From assembly GCA_938045565.1 (NCBI GenBank), contig CALIAZ010000043.1, positions 1-45,391 of the forward strand: a stretch of DNA of 45,391 nt, read 5' to 3'. Below, piece after piece: positions 1 to 8,996 of the stretch. The notes under the pieces are model-generated. The model did no database searches. It saw only the letters and a list, made by a program, of their open reading frames with translations, and was not told where the DNA came from. The DNA is from an uncultured Atopobium sp. Lineage in GTDB: Bacteria; Actinomycetota; Coriobacteriia; Coriobacteriales; Atopobiaceae. The first letter of the stretch is position 1. Each line of letters starts with the position of its first letter. The translations under genes were made by a program, and so were the position numbers.

Positions 1-393
1 CTCACCATAAGCAAAGCTGCCAACACCGGTGCATCTGTTTTCTTGAGCGCCATATGACCAAACTGCTCCGTCAGAAGACTGAAGCTCAAAACGATACCAA
101 ATGAGGCCAGTGGCAGCAGGTTTAACAGTTGCCTCAAAACACTGCGCAAAATCGGGTACACCAGCTGGCAACGCGTTAGCAAAATCACCTTTTTGCATCA
201 CCACGCGTTTCTCGCCAGAGAGAGATTGGAACTCTGGAGATGATTCAGGGCCGTACTCTTGCCAGAGACGAAGCGTTACTGACTTAACATCATCGTCCCA
301 AGCAAATATTCTTATTGTTACTGAAGCACCTAGCTCAACTGCACCTTTTGGATATCTACAAACAATGTTTGATGTGTTGTGAAAAGCCTGCAT
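1..393 (-). CDS. GH13-family glycosidase, N-terminal part (partial at left edge)
   Basis: An open frame of 131 codons runs from an ATG at 393 down to base 1 without a stop, so the gene continues outside the window. The visible protein begins MQAFHNTSNIVCRYPKGA and has a beta-rich pattern (VTIRIFAWDDD, VTLRLWQEYG, GLIWYRFEL, GVGSFAYGE). This is typical of the N-terminal Ig-like/CBM domain that precedes the alpha-amylase barrel in GH13 glycosidases. Its start lies 2 bases after the glgA stop, so it is probably translationally coupled as the last visible gene of the glycogen operon. A role in alpha-glucan breakdown is inferred from the N-terminal domain and the neighbours. The catalytic barrel is outside the window, so substrate specificity cannot be judged. 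Confidence 0.72.
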   Translation of the reverse strand, partial: MQAFHNTSNIVCRYPKGAVELGASVTIRIFAWDDDVKSVTLRLWQEYGPESSPEFQSLSGEKRVVMQKGDFANALPAGVPDFAQCFEATVKPAATGLIWYRFELQSSDGAVWSYGAQENRCTGVGSFAYGE

Positions 394-395
394 TC

Positions 396-1895
396 TTACC
401 AATCTCGACGACGAACGTACCTGATAATCTCAGGGTGTAGTAAATGATACACATCAAGGTATTCGTTTGCAGCGTTATGCCAACTAAAGTCCTCTGCCAT
501 TGCCTGTTTTACAAGATTTGCCCACGATTGCTTATCGTTCTTATACACATCGGCAGCATACAGAATAATATCTGCCATCTCATCTGCATTTTGATTAGCA
601 AAACTAAAGCCAGTTCCTTCGCCCGTAAACTGGTTATATGGTTTAACAGAATCTGCTAGACCGCCCGTCTCGCGAACAACAGGAAGCGTGCCATAACGCA
701 TAGAAATCATCTGAGAAAGGCCGCAAGGCTCAAACTCTGATGGCATCAAGAACATATCCGCACCTGCGTACATACGGTGAGAAAGCGCAACATCAAACTC
801 AATACGTGCTGCCATGCGGTTGCCATAATGCTCATCAAAGTAACGCATAGCATCTTCTTGTTCAGCTTCGCCTGTTCCTAAAACAGCAACTTCAATACCT
901 GCGCAAATGAGACGGTCCATCGCATAGCGAATCAGGCCCAGACCCTTCTGGTTAGTCAAGCGCGTAACCATTACTGCAAGTGGCGCATCTGGATCCACCT
1001 CAAGACCCAGCTCCTCTTGCAGCTGACGCTTACACTCAGCCTTGCCTTCCATATGACGTGCCGAGAAGTTCTGTGGAATATAAGGATCGCTTGCAGGTGA
1101 CCACGCACCAATATCAATGCCGTTCAAAATACCACGCAGAACGCTTTGACGGCGGCGGAAGATGTCATCCATACCCTCGCCAAAGTGCTCTGTCTGCAGT
1201 TCACAGGCATACGTTGGGCTAACAGTGAGCAGATAATCAGAGTAGCAAAGTGCACCCTTCATAAAATTGATTGAGCTTGCATCGCACCTCAACTGATCAA
1301 CCGCAGCTGGAATATCAGCAAGGCCAAGCACATCGCTCAGCATCTTATCAGTAAACTGGCCCTGAAACATAACGTTATGGATGGAGAAAACCGTCTTAAC
1401 GTTGTGGACCTCAGGGACGCCCTGATACTGCTCACGCAAAAATACAGGTGCTAGTGCCGTTTGCCAGTCATTGCAGTGCAGAACGTCGCAGGAGAGCTCT
1501 GGGACATGTGCAATAAGCTCACAGAGAGCCTTTGAGAAGAACGCATAGCGCTCTCCATCATCAAAGTAACCATAAAGGCCATCACGAGCAAAGTAGGACT
1601 CGTTATCTACAAAGTAAAAATCAACGCCCTCGTGAACTAGATGCCAAAGCCCACAATACTCAAAGCGCCACGAAAGAGGCACTTGCAGCTCGTAGACCTT
1701 CTTCATCTTCTGTTTCCACTCAGGCTTAATGGAGCTGTAGAGTGGCGAGATAACCGCCACTCGAGCTCCTACTTTTTTAAGTGCTTGTGGCAATGAACCC
1801 GAGACATCTCCAAGGCCGCCCGTCTTTGAAAAAGGCGCTACCTCAGAAGTTGCATAGACAACACGAAGCTTGCGACGCTTGGAGACTTGGGACAT
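396..1895 (-). CDS. glgA: Glycogen synthase GlgA (GT5)
   Basis: This 499-residue protein transfers glucose from ADP-glucose to the end of a growing alpha-1,4-glucan in the cytoplasm. The N-terminal GT5 domain opens with RVVYATSEVAPFSKTGGLGD (about residues 11-30), in which KTGGLGD is the ADP-glucose-binding loop. The C-terminal GT-B half carries VTRLTNQKGL and the catalytic E-x7-E region MPSEFEPCGL near residue 385. The length is normal for bacterial GlgA. The start is an ATG preceded by GAGGG. glgD ends 2 bases upstream and a GH13 gene starts 2 bases downstream, so the gene is embedded in the glgB-P-C-D-A operon. Confidence 0.96.
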   Translation of the reverse strand: MSQVSKRRKLRVVYATSEVAPFSKTGGLGDVSGSLPQALKKVGARVAVISPLYSSIKPEWKQKMKKVYELQVPLSWRFEYCGLWHLVHEGVDFYFVDNESYFARDGLYGYFDDGERYAFFSKALCELIAHVPELSCDVLHCNDWQTALAPVFLREQYQGVPEVHNVKTVFSIHNVMFQGQFTDKMLSDVLGLADIPAAVDQLRCDASSINFMKGALCYSDYLLTVSPTYACELQTEHFGEGMDDIFRRRQSVLRGILNGIDIGAWSPASDPYIPQNFSARHMEGKAECKRQLQEELGLEVDPDAPLAVMVTRLTNQKGLGLIRYAMDRLICAGIEVAVLGTGEAEQEDAMRYFDEHYGNRMAARIEFDVALSHRMYAGADMFLMPSEFEPCGLSQMISMRYGTLPVVRETGGLADSVKPYNQFTGEGTGFSFANQNADEMADIILYAADVYKNDKQSWANLVKQAMAEDFSWHNAANEYLDVYHLLHPEIIRYVRRRDW

Positions 1896-1897
1896 TG

Positions 1898-3001
1898 TTA
1901 CGCCACCCTCTTATTGTTTTTACGCTGAATAAGAATTTCTTCGCTGGTACCACGAAGCTCAGTACCTGCAGGAATAACGTTAGAGCGGTCTACAATAGCG
2001 TGCTCGACTACAGAGCCTTCCTTAACAATGCAGCCTTCCATCACAACAGAATCGCGCACCACGGCACCGCGCTCAATAATGACGTTACGGCCAAGGATGG
2101 AACCAGTAACCGTTCCACGAATGCGGCAACCTGCAGAAATGGTGGAGTTGCTTACCTTAGAGCCAATCTCAAACTTTGCTGGAGCGGTATCGTGAGCCTT
2201 TGTCTTAATAGAGCGCTCTGGGGTAAAGAGCTCATTTGCTGGTATGGGGTTCAAAAGTTCCATATTGGCAAGATAGTAAGAGTTGTTTGAGAAGATGGAT
2301 GCTACATGACCTTCAAAGTGGAAGGTACGAACCTTGACACGGTTATAGTCAGCATGAAGTGCCTCAAAGAGGTCAAGATAATCAGTAGCGCTATACCAAT
2401 CAAGCATATCAATGAGCAGGTCACGCTTAATGATAAAGCAGTCAAGGGAAGCTTCATCTCCGCGCTGGACACCATTATGCGTCTTAACTACACGGTCCCC
2501 GTCAAGCTCAACACCAACAACATCTCTATCGTTATAACGAGTGGTGTAGGTCATCATTGTGATGTCTGCATCAGACTCCATATGCTGATCAAGCAGCTCG
2601 GTAAGATCAGAGTTGAAAACAAAGTTTGAAGTGGACAACAGAACATACTCTGCGTCAGTTCTCTCAAGATAAGGCCTGTTGGAAATCAGATCTCTGAGCA
2701 GGAAACGAGCGCCTGCATGAGAGGTACCAAAAGCAGATCCTGGCAAGATAAACAAGCCACCACTCTTGCGGTCCAAGTTCCAGTCTTTACCAGAGCCAAG
2801 GTGATCAATGAGCGAGCGATAGTTAAATGGCATGATGACACCAACGGTACTAATGCCAGAATTAACCAAGTTAGAAAGAGGAAAATCTACCAGGCGATAT
2901 CTTCCCAAGAAAGGCATAGATGCGATTGGGCGTACATCATTAGCGATTTCCATATTAGTAGAAGCATAATTGCAGGTAATAAGTCCAATTACCCTTTTCA
3001 T
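1898..3001 (-). CDS. glgD: Glucose-1-phosphate adenylyltransferase subunit GlgD
   Basis: This 367-residue homologue of GlgC has the nucleotidyltransferase fold followed by left-handed beta-helix hexapeptide repeats (about residues 280-350: GCRIRGTVTGSILGRNVII and following). The N-terminus MKRVIGLITCNYAST lacks the glycine-rich GGxGxRL pyrophosphorylase signature present in GlgC. That is the hallmark of GlgD, a subunit that in Firmicutes pairs with GlgC and modulates its activity. The gene overlaps the glgC stop by one base (TAATG), so the two products should be made together. That it has lost, or weakly retains, catalysis itself is inferred from the missing motif. Confidence 0.93.
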   Translation of the reverse strand: MKRVIGLITCNYASTNMEIANDVRPIASMPFLGRYRLVDFPLSNLVNSGISTVGVIMPFNYRSLIDHLGSGKDWNLDRKSGGLFILPGSAFGTSHAGARFLLRDLISNRPYLERTDAEYVLLSTSNFVFNSDLTELLDQHMESDADITMMTYTTRYNDRDVVGVELDGDRVVKTHNGVQRGDEASLDCFIIKRDLLIDMLDWYSATDYLDLFEALHADYNRVKVRTFHFEGHVASIFSNNSYYLANMELLNPIPANELFTPERSIKTKAHDTAPAKFEIGSKVSNSTISAGCRIRGTVTGSILGRNVIIERGAVVRDSVVMEGCIVKEGSVVEHAIVDRSNVIPAGTELRGTSEEILIQRKNNKRVA

Positions 3002-4149
3002 TAGTGCTCACCTCTTTCAACCACTACATCATTTCCAACAACAGCAATCTCCTTGTTAAGGTCAGAGCTGCCAACGTGAACGTTCTTTTCGACCACAGCA
3101 TTCTCACCAAGGATTGCACGAATTACCACCGCGCCAGGCTTAACTTCTGCGCCAGGAAGAAGCACGGAGTCAATAACGCGTGCTCCCTCGCCAATAACGG
3201 CGTCGGTAGACAAAATTGAATGGCGAGAATAACCAAAGACCTGGCAACCATTGCTTACCAGACAGTCATCTACCTCGCCGAAAGCGCCAATGTACGCTGG
3301 TGGACGGGTGGAAGCATTAGACAAAATAGGGAACTTATCCGAGAAAATATCAAACTTAGGCTCAGAGCCCAGCAAATCCATGCTGGTCTCGTGGTAACTT
3401 GCAATGGTACCTACATCGCGCCAGAAGCCCTCAAAGCGGTAGGTAAACAGGCGCTTGCCATCATCAAGCAGCGTTGGAATGATATCTTTGCCAAAGTCAT
3501 GAGAAGACTCAGGATTTTTTGCATCTTCACGGAGCGTTTCAAGAAGTAAGTCAGTGGTGAAAATATAGATTCCCATCGAGGCCAGGTTGGACTCTGGCTC
3601 TGCGGGTTTCTCGGCAAACTTAGTAATTCTGCCCTCATCATCAATGGACATGATGCCGAAGCGAGAGGCCTCTTCCCAAGGAACAGGCATGACGGCAATC
3701 GTAAGGTCTGCGTTGTTCTTCTTATGGCAGGCGAGCATCTCGCCGTAGTCCATACGGTAAAGCTGATCGCCAGAGAGAATTAGTACGTAATCAGGGTTAT
3801 TCTGCTCAATGTAGCCAATGTTCTGAGTGACAGCATCTGCAGTACCCGCGTACCATGCGCCACCAGACTGAGTAGCAAATGGAGGCAGAATAGAAATTCC
3901 ACCACCGCGCTCATCAAGGTCCCAAGCACTACCTGATCCCACGTAAGAGTGAAGCAAATACGGACGGTACTGTGTCAAAACACCTACCGTAGAAATTCCT
4001 GAATTTGCGCAGTTGGATAATGCAAAGTCAATAATGCGGAACTTGCCACCAAACGAGACAGCAGGCTTAGCTACTTTTGAGGTCAAAGCGCCTAGTCGGC
4101 TTCCCTGTCCTCCTGCAAGTAGCATTGCAAGACATTCCCTTTTGCTCAT
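3001..4149 (-). CDS. glgC: Glucose-1-phosphate adenylyltransferase GlgC
   Basis: This enzyme makes ADP-glucose from glucose-1-phosphate and ATP, the committed step of bacterial glycogen synthesis. The N-terminus (ECLAMLLAGGQGSRLGALT) contains the complete pyrophosphorylase loop GGQGSRL. GWxLSGDQ-like and substrate-binding segments follow (VLILSGDQLYRMDYGEML, IAVMPVPWEEASRFG, FAEKP, FEGFWRDVGT), then a beta-helix tail. I use the ATG at 4149, which has AGGAG 8 bases upstream, rather than the TTG two codons earlier; this gives 382 residues. It is followed directly by glgD in an overlapping arrangement. Confidence 0.96.
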   Translation of the reverse strand: MSKRECLAMLLAGGQGSRLGALTSKVAKPAVSFGGKFRIIDFALSNCANSGISTVGVLTQYRPYLLHSYVGSGSAWDLDERGGGISILPPFATQSGGAWYAGTADAVTQNIGYIEQNNPDYVLILSGDQLYRMDYGEMLACHKKNNADLTIAVMPVPWEEASRFGIMSIDDEGRITKFAEKPAEPESNLASMGIYIFTTDLLLETLREDAKNPESSHDFGKDIIPTLLDDGKRLFTYRFEGFWRDVGTIASYHETSMDLLGSEPKFDIFSDKFPILSNASTRPPAYIGAFGEVDDCLVSNGCQVFGYSRHSILSTDAVIGEGARVIDSVLLPGAEVKPGAVVIRAILGENAVVEKNVHVGSSDLNKEIAVVGNDVVVERGEH

Positions 4150-4224
4150 ATCCAAATCTCCTCTCTCCCCAACAGAGATCTCTATTCTTAACGCCCTACG
4201 ACGATTGAACCTAAACGCAGATCC

Positions 4225-6654
4225 TTACACGTGCCAAATATCTTCCATGTACTCCCTGATAGTTCTATCAGCGGAGAAGAAACCAGAGTTTGCCGTATTG
4301 TGAAGTGCGCGAGCATTCCAGCTACGACGATCTGCATAGGACTGAGTAAGCTCTTCCCATGCCTTCACATAGGCATCAAAGTCAATAAGCATCAGGTCAG
4401 GATCGTTGTTGATCAACAGGTAATCGCGAATTGACTCAAAGTTGCCAGAGAGTCGGCTCAAAGAACCATCGGTCAGCATATTTACAATGCGAGCCAGCGT
4501 TGGGTTCTGGTTAAGCAGGTTCTGTGCAAAATAGGTGCCGGAAGCATATACCTGCTGAACCTCATCTGCACGAAGACCAAAAATCTTGATGTTCTCTGGT
4601 CCTGCAAGCTCAGAAATCTCAATGTTGGAGCCATCGTAAGTTCCAAGTGTTAGAGCTGCGTTCATCATAAGCTTCATGTTTGAGGTACCAGAAGCCTCTG
4701 CGCCAGCAACAGAAATCTGCTCTGAAATATCAGATGCGGCATAGATAAGCTGCGCATTTGAAACAGCAAAGTTTGGAATAAAGACAACCTTCAGACGACC
4801 CTCAATACGCTCATCGTTGTTGATAACATCTGCAACGGAGTGGATAAGTCGAATAACTTCCTTTGCAAAGGTATAGCTCTGAGCCGCCTTACCCGAGAAG
4901 ATAAAGGTGGTTGGAGCTGGTTTATAGCTTGGGTCATCAAGCATGCGATTGTAGAGATACAAAATCTTAAAGACATTAAGCAGCTGGCGCTTATACGCAT
5001 GGAAGCGTTTTACCTGCGTATCAAAGATGGTGTTGGTGTCCATCTCAATGCCAGTTGTCTTCTTAACATAGGCAGCAAGACGCTCTTTTTCTTCTCTCTT
5101 TGCTGCGTCCATCTTGTCCAAGAACTCAACATCGTTCTCATAATCAGAGAGCTTCTTAAGCTCATTAGCATCATCAAGCCAGCCTGTGCCAATGGCTTCA
5201 GAAATAAGCTTCGCGTAAGCGGTATTTGCCTGCGCCAAGAAACGACGATGGCAGATGCCGTTTGTCTTGTTGTTAAAGATTTCTGGACGAAGCTTGTAGA
5301 AATCCTTCAGAACACTCTGCTTCAAAATGTTTGTATGCAGGTCAGATACGCCGTTGACCGAGTGGCTAAACAGAATAGAAAGGTTAGCCATACGAACGGT
5401 GTTATCCCACAAAACTACTGTTGAGGCGAGAAGATCGGTGTTGCCGTTAGAATCAGCAAGCAGCTGCTCCTTATAGCGACGGTCAACCTCATCAATAAAC
5501 ATATACAGACGTGGAAGGAGCTCACGGAAGGTGTTGATAGGCCACTTCTCAAGAGCCTCAGGCATAACAGTGTGGTTGGTATAAGAAATTGCATTTCTCG
5601 CGATATCAAATGCCTCGTTAAAGTCAACGCCATGGTCATCGACAAGAAGGCGCATAAGCTCTGGTCCGCACATTGCTGGGTGCGTATCGTTAGTGTGGAT
5701 ACAGACGTGATCTGCAAAGTGGTCCCAATCCTCACCGTACTTATCCTTATAAGCACGAAGAATGGTCTGAAGACCAGCAGAAACAAACAGGTACTCCTGT
5801 TTCAGGCGAAGGATACGTCCGTGCTCACCAGAGTCATTTGGATACAGAATGGTTGAGATTGCTTCAACGTCAGAACGGAACTTATTAGCACGTGCATAAT
5901 CGCCGGCATTAAAAGCATCAAGATTGAAGTCTTCCTCTGCTGGCTCTGCAGACCAAAGACGCAGCTTATTTACGGTTTTTGCACCATAACCAACAATAGG
6001 CACATCGTATGGAACAGCCCTTACTACCTGGCCACCTTCTTGCGAGAACCAGAAATTACCGTTCTCATCCTCATGCCTTACAACCGTGCCACCAAAGCGA
6101 ACCAGTACGCTGGAATCGTCTTTTCTCACTTCCCAAGGATATCCATTGGCCAGCCAGTTATCAGTACGCTCTACCTGGCGACCATCCTTGATCTCCTGAC
6201 GGAAAAGGCCATAGCGGTATCTCATACCATTACCAAAGCCAGCCATTCCCTCATGAGCCATAGAATCCAGGAAGCATGCAGCAAGTCTACCCAAGCCGCC
6301 ATTGCCAAGACCAGGATCTACCTCTTGAGCAGCAAGCTCCTGAAGAGACGTACCCATCTCTTTAAGGCCCTCTGCAACAACATCAGTAATACCCAGATTG
6401 AGCAGGTAATTCTCAAGCAGGGGTCCAAGAAGGAACTCTAGAGAGAAGTAATAGACCTGCTTGTTTGCATGGATATAGGAGGTTGACTGAATTTCTCGCG
6501 CCTTTTCTGCAATGAGGTGAGCAAGAACGTTATAACGCTCCTGATCAGTGCATTCTCCATAGTATTTGCCAAGAATTTTGATGAACTTATCGCGATACTG
6601 ATCTTCAAAATCTTGTTTATCGGTAAAAATGTTTTGTCCGTTATTTACGGCCAT
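4225..6654 (-). CDS. glgP: Glycogen/maltodextrin phosphorylase GlgP
   Basis: This pyridoxal-phosphate enzyme of the GT35 family releases glucose-1-phosphate from alpha-1,4-glucans. Diagnostic blocks are QEVDPGLGNGGLGRLAACFL (about residues 90-110), HTNDTHPAMCGPELMR, YTNHTVMPEALEKWP, KTNGICHRRFL, and the PLP-lysine segment EASGTSNMKLMMNAA near residue 660. The length of about 809 residues is normal. I choose the ATG at 6654 because an AGAGGGGG ribosome site lies just upstream; an alternative start ten codons earlier would place the ribosome site inside the coding region. The start overlaps the glgB end by 14 bases. Confidence 0.95.
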   Translation of the reverse strand: MAVNNGQNIFTDKQDFEDQYRDKFIKILGKYYGECTDQERYNVLAHLIAEKAREIQSTSYIHANKQVYYFSLEFLLGPLLENYLLNLGITDVVAEGLKEMGTSLQELAAQEVDPGLGNGGLGRLAACFLDSMAHEGMAGFGNGMRYRYGLFRQEIKDGRQVERTDNWLANGYPWEVRKDDSSVLVRFGGTVVRHEDENGNFWFSQEGGQVVRAVPYDVPIVGYGAKTVNKLRLWSAEPAEEDFNLDAFNAGDYARANKFRSDVEAISTILYPNDSGEHGRILRLKQEYLFVSAGLQTILRAYKDKYGEDWDHFADHVCIHTNDTHPAMCGPELMRLLVDDHGVDFNEAFDIARNAISYTNHTVMPEALEKWPINTFRELLPRLYMFIDEVDRRYKEQLLADSNGNTDLLASTVVLWDNTVRMANLSILFSHSVNGVSDLHTNILKQSVLKDFYKLRPEIFNNKTNGICHRRFLAQANTAYAKLISEAIGTGWLDDANELKKLSDYENDVEFLDKMDAAKREEKERLAAYVKKTTGIEMDTNTIFDTQVKRFHAYKRQLLNVFKILYLYNRMLDDPSYKPAPTTFIFSGKAAQSYTFAKEVIRLIHSVADVINNDERIEGRLKVVFIPNFAVSNAQLIYAASDISEQISVAGAEASGTSNMKLMMNAALTLGTYDGSNIEISELAGPENIKIFGLRADEVQQVYASGTYFAQNLLNQNPTLARIVNMLTDGSLSRLSGNFESIRDYLLINNDPDLMLIDFDAYVKAWEELTQSYADRRSWNARALHNTANSGFFSADRTIREYMEDIWHV

Positions 6655-8656
6655 GCTTCCCCCTCTTTGGAAGTTCTTTCTCAAACGCTAAAACAATGCC
6701 ACCAAGCGGAGGAACAGACAGTTCTACCGAATAATCTCTTCCATTCCATGCCACTGGCTTGGTGGAAAGCTTCTTAGTATTCACAATACCCGAACCGCCA
6801 AACTCTTTTGCGTCGGAATTGAATACTTCTTTCCACACACCTGCAGAAGGCATGCCTAAACGGAAGTTCTGATGGGTTGCAACGTCAAAATTGATGAGAA
6901 TAACCAGGTCCTCGGAAGGTTTTCTTCCGTGTCGAACAAACGAGATGATTGATTGCTCGTTATTATCTGCGTCAATCCAATCAAATCCACGATTATCGTA
7001 GGCGTACTGCCAAAGTCCTGGATGATTCTTATAAAAGTGATTAAGAACCTTAATAAATGCCTGTTGATGAGCGTGGGTTGGATACTCCTCAGTCAGGTAA
7101 TACTCAATGCCCTCGTAGTAGCGCCACTCAATAAACTGTGCAATCTCGTTGCCCATAAAGTTAAGCTTAGCACCTGGGTGGGTCATCTGATGAAGCGCCA
7201 GAGCCCGCATGCCTGCAAACTGCCTCCACCAGTCCCCTGGCATGCGCTGAATAAGGCTACATTTACCGTGAACAACCTCATCGTGGCTCAGTGGCAGTAC
7301 AAAGTTCTCATTGAACTGATACATGCTGGAGAAGGTCAAAAGACGATGGTTGCCTGGTCTATAAGGGAAGTCCGTCTGGCAATAGTGGAGCGTGTCATTC
7401 ATCCAGCCCATGTCCCACTTAAGATTAAAGCCAAGACCCCCAACCTCTGGAGGGTAGGTAACCAATGGCCATGCTGTGGACTCTTCTGCAATCATCAAAA
7501 TATCTGGATGCTCTTTCTGAGCAGTCTCGTTGCAGAGACGCAAGAAAGCACTTGCATCAAGATCTTCCTCAGTACCCTTATGGTTAAAGCGCTTCTGAGA
7601 AGGATCGTCGATACCAAAATTCAAATACAACATGCTGCTGACACCGTCAACACGAATGCCATCAGCGTGATAGTCCTTTAACCACATAAGCAAGTTAGAA
7701 ACAAGGAAGCTTCTAACCTCACCACGAGTCAGGTCAAACTTAAGCGTTCCCCAGTTAGGATGCTCTTTTTCTTCAAAGAGCTTGGTGCCATCAAACTCTG
7801 CCAGACCATGAGCATCTTTGCAGAAGCCTCCTGGAACCCAGTCTAAAATGACGCCGATTCCAGCTTGATGGCAAGAGTCAATAAAGTGCTTAAACTGGGC
7901 AGGATTGCCATACCTTGAGGTAGGAGCAAAATAGCCCGTTACCTGATAACCCCAAGATCCGTCAAAAGGATGCTCCATAACGGGGAGAAGTTCGATGTGG
8001 GTGTAACCCATCTCTTTAACGTAGGCCACCAGCTCTTCTGACAGGTCATCATAGGTATAGAAGGCATCTACGTTTGTATCAAAGTAATCTTTTGGCTCTT
8101 CGGCCTGCTCTACATCCTCTGTATCAGCAGAATCTTCCTCTTGAGCGCTCAGGTCAGTATGCTGCTTCCAGCTACCAAGATGGACTTCAAAGATGTTAAG
8201 AGGACTATGCAGGAACTTAAGCGTTGCACGTCTCTTCATCCATGCTTCGTCTTCCCAGGCGTACACATCTGGGTCAAACGTAATAGATGCCGTATGTGGC
8301 CTAACCTCTGCATACGTACCGTAAGGGTCAGCCTTGAAAATCTTCTGTCCAGACGCGGATACAATCAGGAATTTATACAATACTCCCGAAGTTATTCCTG
8401 GAATAAAGCCTTCCCAGACTCCGCCGTATTCTGAGCGAGTTAAAACGTTGACGGTATCATCCCAATTATTAAAGTCTCCAACAACAGAGACAGAAGCTGC
8501 ATTGGGTGCCCAAACAGCAAAATGATAACCTTCAACTCCGTCTTCTTGAACCGCAGGGTGTGCACCTAATTTTTTGTGGCTCTGGAACCATTTTCCTTGC
8601 GCAAACAAGTATGCATCCTGGTCACTCACTGCTAATGATGCATTTAACTCTGCCAT
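6641..8656 (-). CDS. glgB: 1,4-alpha-glucan branching enzyme GlgB
   Basis: This is the first gene of the glycogen operon; the enzyme introduces alpha-1,6 branches. A CBM48-type N-terminal domain (GYHFAVWAPNAASVSVVGDF, about residues 45-65) precedes the GH13 barrel. The four GH13 motifs are visible: DWVPGGF (region I), GIRVDGVSSML with the nucleophile Asp (region II), MIAEESTAW with the acid/base Glu (region III), and LSHDEVVHG (region IV). An acidic insert (QEEDSADTEDVEQAEEPKD) at about residues 170-190 is unusual for GlgB and may be a flexible loop. The ATG at 8656 is favoured over a GTG two codons earlier because GGGGG sits 5-6 bases upstream of it. Confidence 0.95.
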   Translation of the reverse strand: MAELNASLAVSDQDAYLFAQGKWFQSHKKLGAHPAVQEDGVEGYHFAVWAPNAASVSVVGDFNNWDDTVNVLTRSEYGGVWEGFIPGITSGVLYKFLIVSASGQKIFKADPYGTYAEVRPHTASITFDPDVYAWEDEAWMKRRATLKFLHSPLNIFEVHLGSWKQHTDLSAQEEDSADTEDVEQAEEPKDYFDTNVDAFYTYDDLSEELVAYVKEMGYTHIELLPVMEHPFDGSWGYQVTGYFAPTSRYGNPAQFKHFIDSCHQAGIGVILDWVPGGFCKDAHGLAEFDGTKLFEEKEHPNWGTLKFDLTRGEVRSFLVSNLLMWLKDYHADGIRVDGVSSMLYLNFGIDDPSQKRFNHKGTEEDLDASAFLRLCNETAQKEHPDILMIAEESTAWPLVTYPPEVGGLGFNLKWDMGWMNDTLHYCQTDFPYRPGNHRLLTFSSMYQFNENFVLPLSHDEVVHGKCSLIQRMPGDWWRQFAGMRALALHQMTHPGAKLNFMGNEIAQFIEWRYYEGIEYYLTEEYPTHAHQQAFIKVLNHFYKNHPGLWQYAYDNRGFDWIDADNNEQSIISFVRHGRKPSEDLVILINFDVATHQNFRLGMPSAGVWKEVFNSDAKEFGGSGIVNTKKLSTKPVAWNGRDYSVELSVPPLGGIVLAFEKELPKRGKHGRK

Positions 8657-8872
8657 GCTCACCCCCGCGCTTATCTATGAAATCTACGCATTTTATAGAT
8701 TTTGTTATCCATAAAAATTTGTAGTTGATAGTTACTAAGATAAACCATTACAAGGTAAAACATGGTGACAAACACGCAATATGACTTTCACCGATAAAAA
8801 ACGACCGTACGCGTTATTTTTTGTTTGTACCAATTTTTGCTAATTATAGTGAATAAAAATTGCAACTAAAAG
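8657..8872 (-). promoter_or_regulatory. Upstream region of the glg operon
   Basis: This AT-rich non-coding stretch lies between the glgB start and the hairpin downstream of gldA. On the minus strand it ends in the GGGGG ribosome site of glgB. The TATAAA at about 8689-8696 is a possible -10 element, but no convincing TTGACA partner could be placed, so the operon promoter is inferred from position only. I see no open frame in it. Confidence 0.4.
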
Positions 8873-8904
8873 AAATGGCAGCTTACCCAAATAAACTGCC
8901 ATTT
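8873..8904 (-). terminator. Hairpin terminator after gldA
   Basis: A perfect inverted repeat (AAATGGCAG ... CTGCCATTT) lies about 92 bases past the gldA stop. On the minus strand it is followed by a moderately T-rich run (CTTTTAGTTGCAATTTTTAT). It separates gldA from the glycogen operon and is best read as the gldA terminator. Confidence 0.65.
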
Positions 8905-8996
8905 GATACATAAACTTTTTATATAACCGTGAAGTGACTTAAGAAAGCTGGCTCCTACAAGTCCTCTCCCTGAAGCGATTTTCAGGTTTCTTGCAA

